The notes: generated from the sequence alone by a model not told the origin. A stretch of 64,000 bases of DNA from JAFECT01 sp964432415 (GCA_964432415.1 CAYSNW010000007.1:1-64000); one strand, 5' to 3'; positions 23,675 to 34,901 are shown, counted from the stretch's first letter. Made by a program: numbers and translations.

Positions 23675-25462
23675 ATGACCCCGCATCCGGCGGCTTCCGA
23701 CTACAAGGACATCCTGGTCTTCCTGGCCACGGCCGGCGTGGTCGCGCCCCTGTTCCGACGGCTGAAGATCAGTCCGGTGCTGGGCTTCCTGGCTGCGGGC
23801 GTGCTGCTGGGGCCGCAGGGCCTGGGTCGGCTCGCGGCCGAGCATCCCTGGGCGCGTCTGTTCTCCATCGCCGACGCCAACGACATCGAGGCGCTGGCCG
23901 AGTTCGGCGTGGTGTTCCTGCTGTTCATGATCGGTCTGGAGCTGTCCTGGGAGCGGTTGCGTAAGCTCCGGAAGCTGGTTTTCGGCCTGGGCCTGCTGCA
24001 GGTGGCGATCTCGGCGACGGCGCTCGGCGGCGCGGCCTTCCTGTTCGGCGTGCCGCCCGTCGGCGCGGCGGTGCTGGGCCTGGCGCTGGCCCTGTCCTCC
24101 ACGGCCCTGGTCATGCCGGTTCTGGCGGAACGGCGAATCCTGAACAGCGCCTCGGGACGGGCCTCCTTCGCCGTCCTGCTGGCCCAGGACCTGGCCGTGG
24201 CGCCGATCCTAATCGCGCTCACCCTGATGGGGGGAACCCATACCAGCCTCACCGGCCTGGCCCTGGCTCTCGCTCCGGCGGCCCTCGCCCTGGCCGTGCT
24301 GGTGGTCGGGGGGCGGCTGGTGCTTCGGCCCCTGTTCCAGTCCGCCGCGCGCACCCGCAGTCCCGAGATGTTCGTGGCGCTCAGCCTGCTGGTGGTGATC
24401 GGCGCGGGCGTGGCGGCCCAGCTCGGCGGCCTGTCCATGGCCCTGGGCGCCTTCATCGCCGGCCTGCTGCTGGCCGAGACCGAATTCCGCCGCGAGATCG
24501 AGGTGACCATCGAGCCCTTCAAGGGGCTGCTGCTCGGCATGTTCTTCGTCTCGGTGGGGGTGAAGCTGGACCTCGGACGGCTGCTGTCGGAACCCGCGGT
24601 GCTGATCGCCCTGACGGTGGGCGTTGTGGCGCTGAAGGCCGCCATCACCTTCGTCCTGGGGCGGCTGTTCCGCCTGCCCGCCAAGCCGGCGCTGGAGACC
24701 GCCCTGGTGCTCGGCCCCGCCGGCGAATTCGCCTTCGTGGTGGTGGCGCAGGCCCTCGCGGAAGGCCTGCTGGGTCCCGAGGCGGGTCAGCGGGTGCTGG
24801 TCTCCGTCAGCCTGGGCCTGTTCCTGGTGCCGTTCATGGCGGCGCTGGCGGCGCGGCTGGGCCAGAGGCTGGCCACCCCGGTCGAGGACCTGCCCGAGGC
24901 GATCGCCGGGGAGCTTGCGGCCGGTCGGGTGCTGGTGATCGGCTACGGCCGGGTCGGGCGGCTGGTGGGCGAGATGCTGGAGCTGCACGCGCGCGAGTTC
25001 GTGGCGGTGGACAGCGACCCCCGGCTGGTCGCCGCCGCCCGGGAGGAAGGACGCACCATCTACTTCGGCGACGCGGGACGGGAGGAATTCCTCAAGCGCT
25101 GCGGCATCGAGACGGTCCCGGCGGTGGTGGTGACCATGGACGCGCCCGGCAAGGTCGACGACGTGGTGCGCGCCACGCGGCGCCTGCGGCCCGACGTGAC
25201 CCTGGTGGCCCGGGCGCGCGACGCCAAGCACGCCGCCCGGCTCTACGGCCTGGGCGTGACCGACGCCGTGCCCGAGACCGTGGAGGCCAGTCTGCAGCTG
25301 GCGGAGAACACCCTGGTGGACCTGGGCGTGCCGATGGGGCTGGTCATCGCCTCGGTGCACGAGAAGCGCGACGAGTTCCGCCGCCTGTTCCAGTCCAGCG
25401 CGCCCGACGGCCGGCGCACCCGGGCCCTGAAACGCACCCGCAAGGTCAGCGAACTGTTCTAG
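23675..25462 (+). CDS. CPA2-family monovalent cation:proton antiporter (KefB/KefC-like) with TrkA-N domain
   Basis: 595 residues. About twelve membrane helices form a Na+/H+ exchanger domain (RRLKISPVLGFLAAGVLLGP, ALSSTALVMPVL, LLAQDLAVAPIL). Around residue 415 a Rossmann TrkA-N domain starts (GRVLVIGYGRVGRLVGE) with the NAD-binding GxGxxG and the acidic VDSDP. A short basic tail follows. KefB/C proteins release K+ under electrophile stress, gated by glutathione adducts. No KefF/KefG flavoprotein gene is adjacent. ATG 23675 has AGGCAGGG upstream. Confidence 0.92.
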   Translation: MTPHPAASDYKDILVFLATAGVVAPLFRRLKISPVLGFLAAGVLLGPQGLGRLAAEHPWARLFSIADANDIEALAEFGVVFLLFMIGLELSWERLRKLRKLVFGLGLLQVAISATALGGAAFLFGVPPVGAAVLGLALALSSTALVMPVLAERRILNSASGRASFAVLLAQDLAVAPILIALTLMGGTHTSLTGLALALAPAALALAVLVVGGRLVLRPLFQSAARTRSPEMFVALSLLVVIGAGVAAQLGGLSMALGAFIAGLLLAETEFRREIEVTIEPFKGLLLGMFFVSVGVKLDLGRLLSEPAVLIALTVGVVALKAAITFVLGRLFRLPAKPALETALVLGPAGEFAFVVVAQALAEGLLGPEAGQRVLVSVSLGLFLVPFMAALAARLGQRLATPVEDLPEAIAGELAAGRVLVIGYGRVGRLVGEMLELHAREFVAVDSDPRLVAAAREEGRTIYFGDAGREEFLKRCGIETVPAVVVTMDAPGKVDDVVRATRRLRPDVTLVARARDAKHAARLYGLGVTDAVPETVEASLQLAENTLVDLGVPMGLVIASVHEKRDEFRRLFQSSAPDGRRTRALKRTRKVSELF

Positions 25463-25663
25463 GGCGCCCTGCAAGCTCTGCCGGAAAGCTGAGCTTTTTC
25501 AAAGATCAATGTTTGCCCACAGCATGCAACTGTCGCCGCAGGGGGGCGTTTCAGCCCTCGATTGCGACCGGCCGGTGTGTTCGGGGGCCGCCGCATCGAC
25601 CGGTCTCGATCACCCACGGCCCAATTGCCCCGAGAGGGGGCGGGGCAAAACGGAGTGAAAGTG

Positions 25664-26464
25664 ATGAGAGGCCCCCAAAGCCAAACCATGAACCTGATCG
25701 CGGCGGCGGCCCTGGCCCTTCCGGCCGGCGCCGCGCTCGCCCAGAGCTACGACCCGGCCTACGACCAGTCGCAAGCCCAGTACAATCGCGACCTGGAGAC
25801 CTACCGCGCCCAGCAGCAGATCTATCAGGACAAGCGAAACACCTACGACGCCCAGCGCGAAGCCTATGAGCAGGACCGCGCCAACTACGAGCGGGCCCGC
25901 GCCGCCTATGACGCCCGCTGGGGCATCGGCGCCTACGAGCGGCGTTATGGCCCGTTCCGCGGCTACTACACCGACACCTACGCCTACGATCCCGACGCCT
26001 ATTCGACGACGCCCTACCGCGGCTACTACGAGGGCACGACCGACTACTACGCCGCCTATCGCAACACGCCCTGCGAGGAGCGTCGCGAGAACAACACCGC
26101 CGCCGGCGCGGTGATCGGCGCCCTGGCCGGCGCGGCGCTCGGCTCCAACATCGCGGGTCACGGCGTGCGCACCGAGGGCGCGGTGCTGGGCGCAGTGGTC
26201 GGCGGCGTGGCGGGCGGCAGCATCGGCCGCAGCAGCGCGCACTGCGACAGCGGCGGGCGCTACTACTTCAGCTACGAGCAGACCTATCCGTACCGCGAGG
26301 CCGACTGGGACCGTAACGGCCGCAGCGGCCGCTACGACTACAGCTGGTACACGGAGCATCGGTGCCGGCTGGCGGTCGCCCCCGCCGACTGGAACGGCGT
26401 GACCGACTACCGCTACGTGCGGGTCTGTCCGGACGAGGACGGCAACTACCGGATCACCGACTGA
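25664..26464 (+). CDS. Secreted glycine-zipper protein with a tyrosine-heptad stalk
   Basis: 266 residues. An N-terminal signal (ending ALPAGAALA) is followed by residues 33-88, in which Tyr occurs at exactly every seventh position (33, 40, 47, 54, 61, 68, 75, 82) within Q/R/E/D-rich heptads, a predicted coiled coil. A Tyr/Gly/Asp-rich linker leads to a glycine-zipper region (AGAVIGALAGAALGSNIAG and GAVLGAVVGGVAGGSIG), as in 17-kDa-antigen-like outer membrane proteins, and a Cys-containing C-terminal domain. Start 25664 has GGAG 8 bases upstream; ATG 25688 is an alternative. Function unknown; envelope location inferred. Confidence 0.8.
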   Translation: MRGPQSQTMNLIAAAALALPAGAALAQSYDPAYDQSQAQYNRDLETYRAQQQIYQDKRNTYDAQREAYEQDRANYERARAAYDARWGIGAYERRYGPFRGYYTDTYAYDPDAYSTTPYRGYYEGTTDYYAAYRNTPCEERRENNTAAGAVIGALAGAALGSNIAGHGVRTEGAVLGAVVGGVAGGSIGRSSAHCDSGGRYYFSYEQTYPYREADWDRNGRSGRYDYSWYTEHRCRLAVAPADWNGVTDYRYVRVCPDEDGNYRITD

Positions 26465-26506
26465 TCCGGCGGCTCGCCGGGGCGGCGCACGCCGTCGTCC
26501 CGGCGA

Positions 26507-26971
26507 TCAGCCCTGGCGGGCGCGGGCCTGGGGACGTTCCTCGACCGGCCCGGCCAGGCGTTCGTGGATGGTGTGCAGCACGTCCAGGAAGGTGTCGGCC
26601 TTGAGCATGTTGACGCCGCCCAGGGCCTCACGCAGTTCGCGGCGCAGCACCTTTTCGATCCGCTCGATCACCGCCGGCGCGGTTTCGGTCAGCGTCACCA
26701 GATTGGAGCGGCGGTCGGCGGGCGATTCGACCCGGCGCACCAGGCCCTGGGCCTCGAGCACGTCGAGATGCCGTGACAGAACCGGCGGCTCCACGCCGAC
26801 GATCTCGGTCAGGGCCCGCTGGTTGATGCCGCCGTCGTTGCGGGCGATCCAGTACAACACCGACCAGCGTGCATAGGTCAGGCCGCAGGCCGCCAGCGGC
26901 GCCTCCACTCGCCCGCGCCAACGGCGGACGACCACGCTCATGATCTGGGCGAACTCGAAATTCAGGTCCAC
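26507..26971 (-). CDS. MarR-family transcriptional regulator
   Basis: 154 residues with the MarR winged helix: YARWSVLYWIARNDGGINQRALTE, the recognition helix in EPPVLSRHLDVLEAQGLV, and the wing RRVESPADRRSNLVTLT. GTG start with a strong GGGGAGGG ribosome binding site. An imperfect inverted repeat (GGATT...AATCC, 26992-27009) lies upstream and could be its own operator. It converges with the glycine-zipper gene. Target genes and ligand are unknown; the adjacent same-strand cysteine-rich protein gene is 213 bp upstream. Confidence 0.88.
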   Translation of the reverse strand: MDLNFEFAQIMSVVVRRWRGRVEAPLAACGLTYARWSVLYWIARNDGGINQRALTEIVGVEPPVLSRHLDVLEAQGLVRRVESPADRRSNLVTLTETAPAVIERIEKVLRRELREALGGVNMLKADTFLDVLHTIHERLAGPVEERPQARARQG

Positions 26972-27184
26972 GATATCCCTCCCCGCGGTAGGGATTATGC
27001 CGACAATCCGTGCCGGGAGGATTGATTTCGGACAAATAGTTGTGCCGGGACCGCGACAAATCGTCCCGAGGACCGCGCGCTTTGCACGTCACCGGTAAGA
27101 CACGGCAGGTCTTCAATACCGTTCAGTGAACGGATGTCGTGGATTCGCAAGTAATCCCGCGGACGGAGTTATCCGCGCAGACCT

Positions 27185-27754
27185 CTAGGCCCGATCCTGC
27201 TCCGTCTTGAATAGCCCGACCCAGCGGTCGTAGCGCTCGGCCCAGGCGCGGGCGCGCGGCAGCAGTTCTGTATGAACCGTCGTCTCCGGATTGAGGATGG
27301 CGTCGACCAGATCGGCGTCGGGAAACACCAGCCGCTTGCTGCGGCCGTGGGCCAGCCACACCGGCAGGGTGCCCTCGGCGCTGAACAGCCCGACCGCGTC
27401 GCGCACCATCGGCTGGTCCAGGGCGGCTTCGTCCTCCAGCGCGCGGATGACGATGTAGACGTGCTCGAACGGCGAGACCGCCTGGGCGACCTGGTCCAGC
27501 GCGATCATCACCCCGCTGAGGTCGGGCCGGAGCCCGTCGGGAAAGCGCATGCGCCGCCACAGGCAGAACCAATCGCGGCAGGTGCGCGGGCGCCGGTCGT
27601 AGATCTTGCAGCCCTTGCCGTCGCAGTTGGGGCAAACCTCGCCGGCGGGCTTGGTCAACTCCGGATCGGCGATGTTCAGGTCCACGCAGCAGGCGATGCA
27701 GTCGCCGCAGCCGCGGCCCGGTACGAGATTGTGGGTCAGGTAGAGGCGGGGCAC
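27185..27754 (-). CDS. Cysteine-rich metal-cluster protein of the YkgJ (CxxCxxCC) family
   Basis: 189 residues. The N-terminal third has the family cysteine pattern: GRGCGDCIACCVDLN, CPNCDGKGCKIYDRRP and RTCRDWFC, predicted to bind zinc or an iron-sulfur cluster. The rest is a helical domain without known motifs (VIALDQVAQAV, LLPRARAWAERY). GTG start with AGGAG upstream. The family is widespread in proteobacteria and its activity is not established. It is divergent from the MASE1 hybrid kinase. Confidence 0.82.
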   Translation of the reverse strand: MPRLYLTHNLVPGRGCGDCIACCVDLNIADPELTKPAGEVCPNCDGKGCKIYDRRPRTCRDWFCLWRRMRFPDGLRPDLSGVMIALDQVAQAVSPFEHVYIVIRALEDEAALDQPMVRDAVGLFSAEGTLPVWLAHGRSKRLVFPDADLVDAILNPETTVHTELLPRARAWAERYDRWVGLFKTEQDRA

Positions 27755-27931
27755 GCGCGCGACGCTCCTTGGAGGCGGCGACTATGGCCCGTTGTGGGGG
27801 TCACGCGCCAGAGCGAGCCGCGCGCTCAAGCGCCGGAACCGTTCCGCAGCAAGCTTCGCTGTAAGCATGTACCCGATTTTTTTACTCCGCCGTGCGTCAA
27901 TGCCCGGGCGCCGGGGGGCGAAGGAGACGCG

Positions 27932-30058
<2,127 letters not shown>

Positions 30059-30068
30059 GGACGGGCGC

Positions 30069-30854
30069 TCAGCCCCGGCCGTAGAGCGGCATGCCCGTGG
30101 CCATCAGGGTCACGAAGGAAATGTTCGCCTCCGGCGGCAGGCCGGCCATGTGTACGATGGTGCGGGCCACGTCGGCCATGTCCACGCGCGGCTCCTCGCC
30201 GGGGCCGCCGCCGGTGATGCGGGCCGCCAGGCCGCTGGAAGCGTTGCCGATGTCGATCTGGCCGCAGGCGATGTCAAAGGCCCGTCCGTCCAGGATCAGC
30301 GCCTTGGTCAGGCCGGTTATGGCGTGCTTGCTGGTCGCATAGGGGACGGAATCGGCCCGCGGCGCATAGGCCGAGACCGAGCCGTTGTTGATGATCCGCC
30401 CGCCCCGGGGCGTCTGGACCTTCATCAGCCGCATCGCCTCCCGCGCGCAGAGCAGAGAGCCGGTGACATTGACCGCGATCACCTCCGCGGCCTCCTCCGC
30501 CGACAGTTCATCCAGCGGCCGGGCGGGGGCGGAGATCCCCGCGTTGTTGAACAGCAGGTCGAGCCGGCCGTAGGCGGCCCGGGTCCGGTCGAACAGCGCC
30601 GCGACGGAGTCAGGATCGGTGACGTCGGTGGGGACGCACAACGCCCGGACGCCCTCGCCCATCATGGCCGCGGTCTCCTCCAGAGCCGCGAGGCGCCGGC
30701 CCGCGAGCGCCACCGTCCAGCCCTCCGCGTGAAGGGCGACCGCCGTGTGGCGTCCGATGCCGCTGCCCGCGCCGGTGACGATCGCCACCCGGCTGCGCTC
30801 CTCGGGTCTGGTCAAGACTGCCCTCCCGGCCCTTGCGTGAGGCGGACCGCTCAT
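30069..30854 (-). CDS. Short-chain dehydrogenase/reductase
   Basis: 261 residues with the classical SDR set: TGAGSGIG cofactor motif, NNAGIS, catalytic Ser in NGSVSAY and YATSK. NAD(P)-dependent oxidation or reduction of an alcohol or ketone is expected. The start at 30854 gives a 20-residue basic extension before the Rossmann fold; a start nearer VAIVTG is possible. It converges with the histidine kinase gene (10-bp gap) and is divergent from an aldehyde dehydrogenase gene, so the two may share control in alcohol/aldehyde oxidation; that link is inference. Confidence 0.9.
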   Translation of the reverse strand: MSGPPHARAGRAVLTRPEERSRVAIVTGAGSGIGRHTAVALHAEGWTVALAGRRLAALEETAAMMGEGVRALCVPTDVTDPDSVAALFDRTRAAYGRLDLLFNNAGISAPARPLDELSAEEAAEVIAVNVTGSLLCAREAMRLMKVQTPRGGRIINNGSVSAYAPRADSVPYATSKHAITGLTKALILDGRAFDIACGQIDIGNASSGLAARITGGGPGEEPRVDMADVARTIVHMAGLPPEANISFVTLMATGMPLYGRG

Positions 30855-31018
30855 GAGATCACGGCGGACAAGCTGGCGAACGGGTCGGGCAAACGCAATG
30901 GCCCCGCGCCGCTGTCCTCGTCGAGGGACATTGGTCCGCCGGGCGTCTCGATCCGTACGAGTGAGAATCCGCCGGCCGGACCTGCTCCCGGCGAAACCCC
31001 ATCAAGCCGAGGAACCCC

Positions 31019-32449
31019 ATGCGCGAGAACCTGAAGTTCTATATCGACGGCGCCTGGGTCGCGCCCGCCGGCGGCGCCCGCACCGTGGAGGTGATCAATC
31101 CGGCGACAGAGGCGCCCTGCGGCCACGTGGCGCTGGGAACCTCGGCCGATGTCGACAAGGCCGTCGCCGCCGCGCGCCGGGCGTTCGAGAGCTTTTCCCA
31201 GACATCCATCGAGGAACGCCTCGACCTGCTCGACCGGCTGGCCGCCGCCTACGACAAGCGGGTCCCCGACATGGCAAAGGCCATCACCGACGAGATGGGC
31301 GCCCCGGACTGGCTGGCCCAGCGCATGCAGGCGATCCTCGGTGGCGTCCATATCCGCACCGCCCGCGCGATCCTGGCCGGCTACAGCTTCTCGGAGACCG
31401 CCGGGACGACCCGGGTGGTCAAGGAGCCGATCGGCGTCTGCGGCTTCATCACCCCCTGGAACTGGCCCCTGAACCAGATCGGCTGCAAGGTCGCCCCGGC
31501 GCTGGCGGTCGGCTGCACCATGGTGCTGAAGCCCTCGGAGATGACGCCCTCTTGCGCGACCATCTTCGCCGAGGTCATGGACGAGGCCGGAGTTCCGGCA
31601 GGCGTGTTCAACCTGGTCCACGGCGACGGACCGGGCGTGGGGGCGGCGCTGAGCGCCCATCCGGACGTGGACCTGGTCTCCTTCACCGGCTCGACCCGCG
31701 CGGGCGTGGAGGTGGCGCGCGCCGCCGCGCCGACGGTCAAGCGGGTGCTGCAGGAGCTGGGCGGCAAGTCGCCCAATATCGTGCTGCGTTCCGCCGACCT
31801 GGAGGCCGCCGTCGCCGGCGGGGTGGCCGGAATGATGTTGAACTCGGGCCAGTCCTGTAACGCGCCGACGCGCATGCTGGTCCCGAAGGAAAAGATGGCC
31901 GACGCCGCCCGGATCGCCAGGGCGGCGGCCGAGGCCCAGGCGCCCGGCACGCCCTCGAGCAACGCCAAGACCGGGCCGGTCTCCTCCCGCGCCCAGTGGA
32001 CCAAGATCCAGGGCCTGATCGAAAAGGGCCTGGCGGAGGGCGCCCAGCTGGTCGCCGGCGGTCCCGGCCGGCCCGAGGGTCTGGACCAGGGCTTCTATGT
32101 GAAGCCCACGGTCTTCGCGGACGTCACCAACGACATGACCATCGCCCGCGAGGAGATCTTCGGCCCGGTGCTGGTGATCCTGGGCTACGACGACGAGGCC
32201 GACGCCATCCGCATCGCCAATGACACCCCCTACGGCCTGGCCGCCTATGTCCAGGGCGCGCAGGGCGAGGCCCAGGCGGTCGCCGCGCGCCTGCGCGCCG
32301 GCCAGGTGGTCCTCAACGGCGCCGGCCCCGACTTCAGCGCGCCCTTCGGCGGCTACAAGCAGTCGGGCAACGGGCGGGAATGGGGACCGCACGCGTTCGC
32401 GGACTTCCTGGAGATCAAGGCGATCGTGGGAGATGTGGCGCCGGCGTAG
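31019..32449 (+). CDS. NAD(P)-dependent aldehyde dehydrogenase
   Basis: 476 residues covering the full ALDH superfamily domain: PWNWPLNQ, cofactor segment SFTGSTRAG, general base Glu246 (QELGGKSPN) and nucleophile Cys280 (NSGQSCNAP), then EEIFGPVL near the C-terminus. It oxidises an aldehyde to a carboxylic acid in the cytoplasm; the substrate is not deducible. GAGG lies upstream of the ATG. It is divergent from an SDR gene and followed by tRNA-Leu on the opposite strand. Confidence 0.95.
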   Translation: MRENLKFYIDGAWVAPAGGARTVEVINPATEAPCGHVALGTSADVDKAVAAARRAFESFSQTSIEERLDLLDRLAAAYDKRVPDMAKAITDEMGAPDWLAQRMQAILGGVHIRTARAILAGYSFSETAGTTRVVKEPIGVCGFITPWNWPLNQIGCKVAPALAVGCTMVLKPSEMTPSCATIFAEVMDEAGVPAGVFNLVHGDGPGVGAALSAHPDVDLVSFTGSTRAGVEVARAAAPTVKRVLQELGGKSPNIVLRSADLEAAVAGGVAGMMLNSGQSCNAPTRMLVPKEKMADAARIARAAAEAQAPGTPSSNAKTGPVSSRAQWTKIQGLIEKGLAEGAQLVAGGPGRPEGLDQGFYVKPTVFADVTNDMTIAREEIFGPVLVILGYDDEADAIRIANDTPYGLAAYVQGAQGEAQAVAARLRAGQVVLNGAGPDFSAPFGGYKQSGNGREWGPHAFADFLEIKAIVGDVAPA

Positions 32450-32504
32450 GTCGCCTTCGCGCGGTCACGGCTCGCCGAGCCGTAGCGCGTCTTCGCGCGA
32501 AGGC

Positions 32505-32588
32505 TGGTGCCCCAGGCCGGACTCGAACCAGCACGCCTCTCGGCAATAGATTTTGAGTCTACCGCGTCTACCATTTCGCCACTGGGGC
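32505..32588 (-). tRNA. tRNA-Leu (anticodon CAA)
   Basis: On the minus strand the acceptor arms GCCCCAG and CTGGGGC pair and CCA is encoded. The D arm has TGGCGAAATGGTAGACGC, the anticodon loop is CTCAAAA (anticodon CAA, codon UUG), a long variable arm (TTGCCGAGAGGCG) marks it as class II, and the T arm reads GGTTCGAGTCC. Length 84 nt with CCA. Confidence 0.96.
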
Positions 32589-32674
32589 CCAGAGCGAGCG
32601 GCGCAATCTAGCGGCGGAACCTGCGCGGTCAACGCGGTTGGCGACTCTCCTGCGCGCAGCCTAGAAATGGCCCC

Positions 32675-33400
32675 ATGAGCATCCGCCTGATCGCCTTCGA
32701 CGCCGACGACACCCTGTGGCGGACCAACGCCCTGTTCGACATGACCGAGCAGCGGTTCCGCGACCTGCTGGCGCCCTGGGCGCCCGGCGAGGCCCTGGCG
32801 GCGGAGCTGCTGGCGGCGGAGCGGCGCAACCTCAGGCTCTACGGCTACGGGGTGAAGGGCTTCGTGCTGTCGATGATCGAGACGGCGGTGCAGGTGACCG
32901 AGGCGCTGGTCCCTTCCTCCGTTATCGGCGAGATCCTGGGCATGGGCCACGAGATGCTCGACCATCCGATCGAGCCCCTGCCCGGCGCGGAAGAGACGCT
33001 GCGGGCGCTGAAGCCCGGCCGTGAGCTGGTGCTGATCACCAAGGGCGACCTCCTGCACCAGGAGCAGAAACTGGCGCGCTCGGGGCTGGGGGAGTTGTTC
33101 GATGCGGTGGAGATCGTCTCGGAGAAGACCGCCGCCACCTACCGGCGCGTCTTCGACCGCCACGGCGTGCGGCCGGACGAGGCCGTTATGGTGGGCGACT
33201 CGGTGCGCTCCGACATCCTGCCCGCCATCGAGGCCGGGGCCTGCGGCGTGCACATTCCGCCGCCCACGGTCTGGGCCCACGAGGCGGCCGAGCCGCCGCT
33301 GGACTCGCCGCTCTACGCGCGCCTGGACTCCATCGCCGAGCTGCCGGCCTGGGTCGCAACCCGGGCGCCCCTGCAAAACGCCGTCAAGCTTCCCACATAG
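32675..33400 (+). CDS. HAD-superfamily hydrolase
   Basis: 241 residues with the four HAD motifs: DADDTLW (nucleophile Asp), ITKGD (motif II Thr), a conserved Lys in VSEKTAATY, and GDSVRSDILPA (motif IV acids). A helical cap lies between motifs I and II, so it is a subclass I phosphatase or dehalogenase-like enzyme. The substrate is unknown. It is followed 5 bp later by the holin-like membrane gene on the same strand, probably in one transcript. Confidence 0.9.
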   Translation: MSIRLIAFDADDTLWRTNALFDMTEQRFRDLLAPWAPGEALAAELLAAERRNLRLYGYGVKGFVLSMIETAVQVTEALVPSSVIGEILGMGHEMLDHPIEPLPGAEETLRALKPGRELVLITKGDLLHQEQKLARSGLGELFDAVEIVSEKTAATYRRVFDRHGVRPDEAVMVGDSVRSDILPAIEAGACGVHIPPPTVWAHEAAEPPLDSPLYARLDSIAELPAWVATRAPLQNAVKLPT

Positions 33401-33405
33401 AGGCC

Positions 33406-33798
33406 ATGCTGAACTTCATCCTCCGCGCTGTCGTCTCCGCCGCCGGCCTGTGGCTGGCCTCCGCCATCATCAAGGGCGTGGAAGTGCGCGACTTCGGAAC
33501 CCTGGCCGCCGCGGCGATCCTGCTGGGCCTGGTCAATGCCATCGTGCGGCCGATCCTGGTGGTCCTGACCCTGCCGCTGACCCTGGTCAGCCTGGGCCTG
33601 TTCCTGCTGGTGGTGAACGCCGCGATGATCGGCCTGGTCAGCCTGTTCCTGCCGGGCTTCACGGTCACCGGTTTCGTGCCCGCCGTGCTGGCGGCCATCG
33701 TCACCGGCCTGGTCAGCTGGGTCGCCTCGGGCTTCATCGGCGAGCGGCCGGTCCCGACGGTGCGGGTGATCGAAGGGCGCGTGACGCGCGAGCACTAA
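33406..33798 (+). CDS. Phage-holin-IV-like / DUF360 four-helix membrane protein
   Basis: 130 residues with four hydrophobic helices, matching the small family (YvlD/mycobacterial 4-TMS holin superfamily IV) in which NAIVRPIL and LTLPLTLVSLGLF are conserved. Despite the name there is no phage context; members are common chromosomal membrane proteins of unknown role. It follows the HAD gene by 5 bp with GAGG just before the ATG. Downstream lies half of the 114-bp repeat, which may end transcription. Confidence 0.85.
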   Translation: MLNFILRAVVSAAGLWLASAIIKGVEVRDFGTLAAAAILLGLVNAIVRPILVVLTLPLTLVSLGLFLLVVNAAMIGLVSLFLPGFTVTGFVPAVLAAIVTGLVSWVASGFIGERPVPTVRVIEGRVTREH

Positions 33799-33800
33799 GC

Positions 33801-33850
33801 GAGTGTCACGCAAAAGTGGTCCCCACTTTTGCGCCCGGACGCCTGCTAAA
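33801..33850. repeat. Partial copy (first hairpin only) of the 114-bp palindromic repeat family
   Basis: GCAAAAGTGG-TCC-CCACTTTTGC (33810-33832) followed by GCCCGGAC matches the first half of the full copies at 45479, 56575 and 63212. It lies between the convergent holin-like and FAH genes. Confidence 0.8.
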
Positions 33851-33852
33851 CC

Positions 33853-34860
33853 TTAGACTCCGGCGACCGTCTGCTCGATGGCGCCGAAGATCGAGTGGCC
33901 CTTGTCGTCCAGCATCTCGATACGGACGGTGTCGCCGGCCTTCAGGAACGGGGTCACCGGCTTGCCGCCCTGGAGGGTCTCCACCGTGCGCACCTCGGCG
34001 ATGCAGGAATAGCCCAACCCGCCTTCACTGACCGGCTTGCCCGGACCGCCCGCGGCGTCGCGGTTGGAGACGGTGCCCGAGCCGATGATCGTGCCCGGGC
34101 CCAGGTCTCGGGTCTTGGCCGCATGGGCCACCAGGGTCCCGAAGTCGAAGGTCATGTCCACCCCGGCGTCGGCCTTGCCGAACTCCGCGCCGTTCAGCGC
34201 CACCGACAGGGCGCCGTGCAGCTTTCCGTCCTTCCAGCGCTTGCGGAGATCGTCGGGGGTGACGAAGACCGGGCTGAGCGCCGAGGCCGGCTTGGACTGG
34301 AAGAAGCCGAAGCCCTTGGCCAGTTCGCCCGGGATCAGGTTGCGCAGGGAAACGTCGTTGACCAGGCCGACCAGGCGGATGGCGGCCAGGGCCTCCTCGC
34401 GGGTGGCGCCCTGCTTCACCTCGCCGGTGACCACGCAGACCTCGCCCTCGAGGTCGCAGCCCCATGCCTCGTCCGCCAGCGGGATCGGATCGCGCGGACC
34501 CAGGAAGCCGTCGGAGCCGCCCTGGTACATCAGGGGGTCGGTCCAGAAGCTCTCGGGCATCTCCGCGCCGCGGGCCTGACGCACCAGGGCCACGTGGTTC
34601 ACATAGGCCGAGCCGTCGGCCCACTGGTAGGCGCGCGGCAGGGGAGCGGCGGCCTCGCGCTCGTGGAAGCGGCCCCTGGGCGCCGCGCCATGCTCCAGGC
34701 TCTCGGCCAGGCCGCGCAGCAGCGGCTCGCAGCGCTCCCAGTCGTCGAGCGCAGCCTGCATCGTGGGCGCGATCAGGAAGGCGTCGGTGAACCAGCAGAG
34801 GTCGGAGGAGACGACAACGAGACGGCCGTCGCGGCCGGATTTCAGCGATGCGAGTTTCAT
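33853..34860 (-). CDS. Fumarylacetoacetate hydrolase family protein (tyrosine/homogentisate pathway)
   Basis: 335 residues of the FAH family. The metal-binding acidic region is DLEGEVCVV, and the segments RLVGLVNDVSLRNL, FGTLVAHAAKT and GPGTIIGSGTVSN are typical. The expected reaction in this cluster is cleavage of fumarylacetoacetate to fumarate and acetoacetate, the last step after HPPD and homogentisate dioxygenase, whose genes lie upstream on the same strand. FAH-family members also act on other diketo acids, so the assignment rests partly on context. Two small unrelated-looking genes separate it from hmgA. Confidence 0.85.
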   Translation of the reverse strand: MKLASLKSGRDGRLVVVSSDLCWFTDAFLIAPTMQAALDDWERCEPLLRGLAESLEHGAAPRGRFHEREAAAPLPRAYQWADGSAYVNHVALVRQARGAEMPESFWTDPLMYQGGSDGFLGPRDPIPLADEAWGCDLEGEVCVVTGEVKQGATREEALAAIRLVGLVNDVSLRNLIPGELAKGFGFFQSKPASALSPVFVTPDDLRKRWKDGKLHGALSVALNGAEFGKADAGVDMTFDFGTLVAHAAKTRDLGPGTIIGSGTVSNRDAAGGPGKPVSEGGLGYSCIAEVRTVETLQGGKPVTPFLKAGDTVRIEMLDDKGHSIFGAIEQTVAGV

Positions 34861-34901
34861 AGGCGCGGGCTTACTTGGTCTGGAGCCCGGTGGGAACTCC
34901 C

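Noticed and set aside
25463..25500. AAAGCT-G-AGCTTT plus T run after the antiporter gene
   Set aside because: The arms leave a one-base loop, so it cannot form a real terminator hairpin.
30853..31860. 335-codon plus frame overlapping the aldehyde dehydrogenase start
   Set aside because: Out-of-frame shadow of the dehydrogenase, with Arg/Gly-rich translation and no motif.
33406..33798. Phage remnant, from the holin-like gene
   Set aside because: No other phage genes nearby; the family is a common chromosomal four-helix membrane protein.
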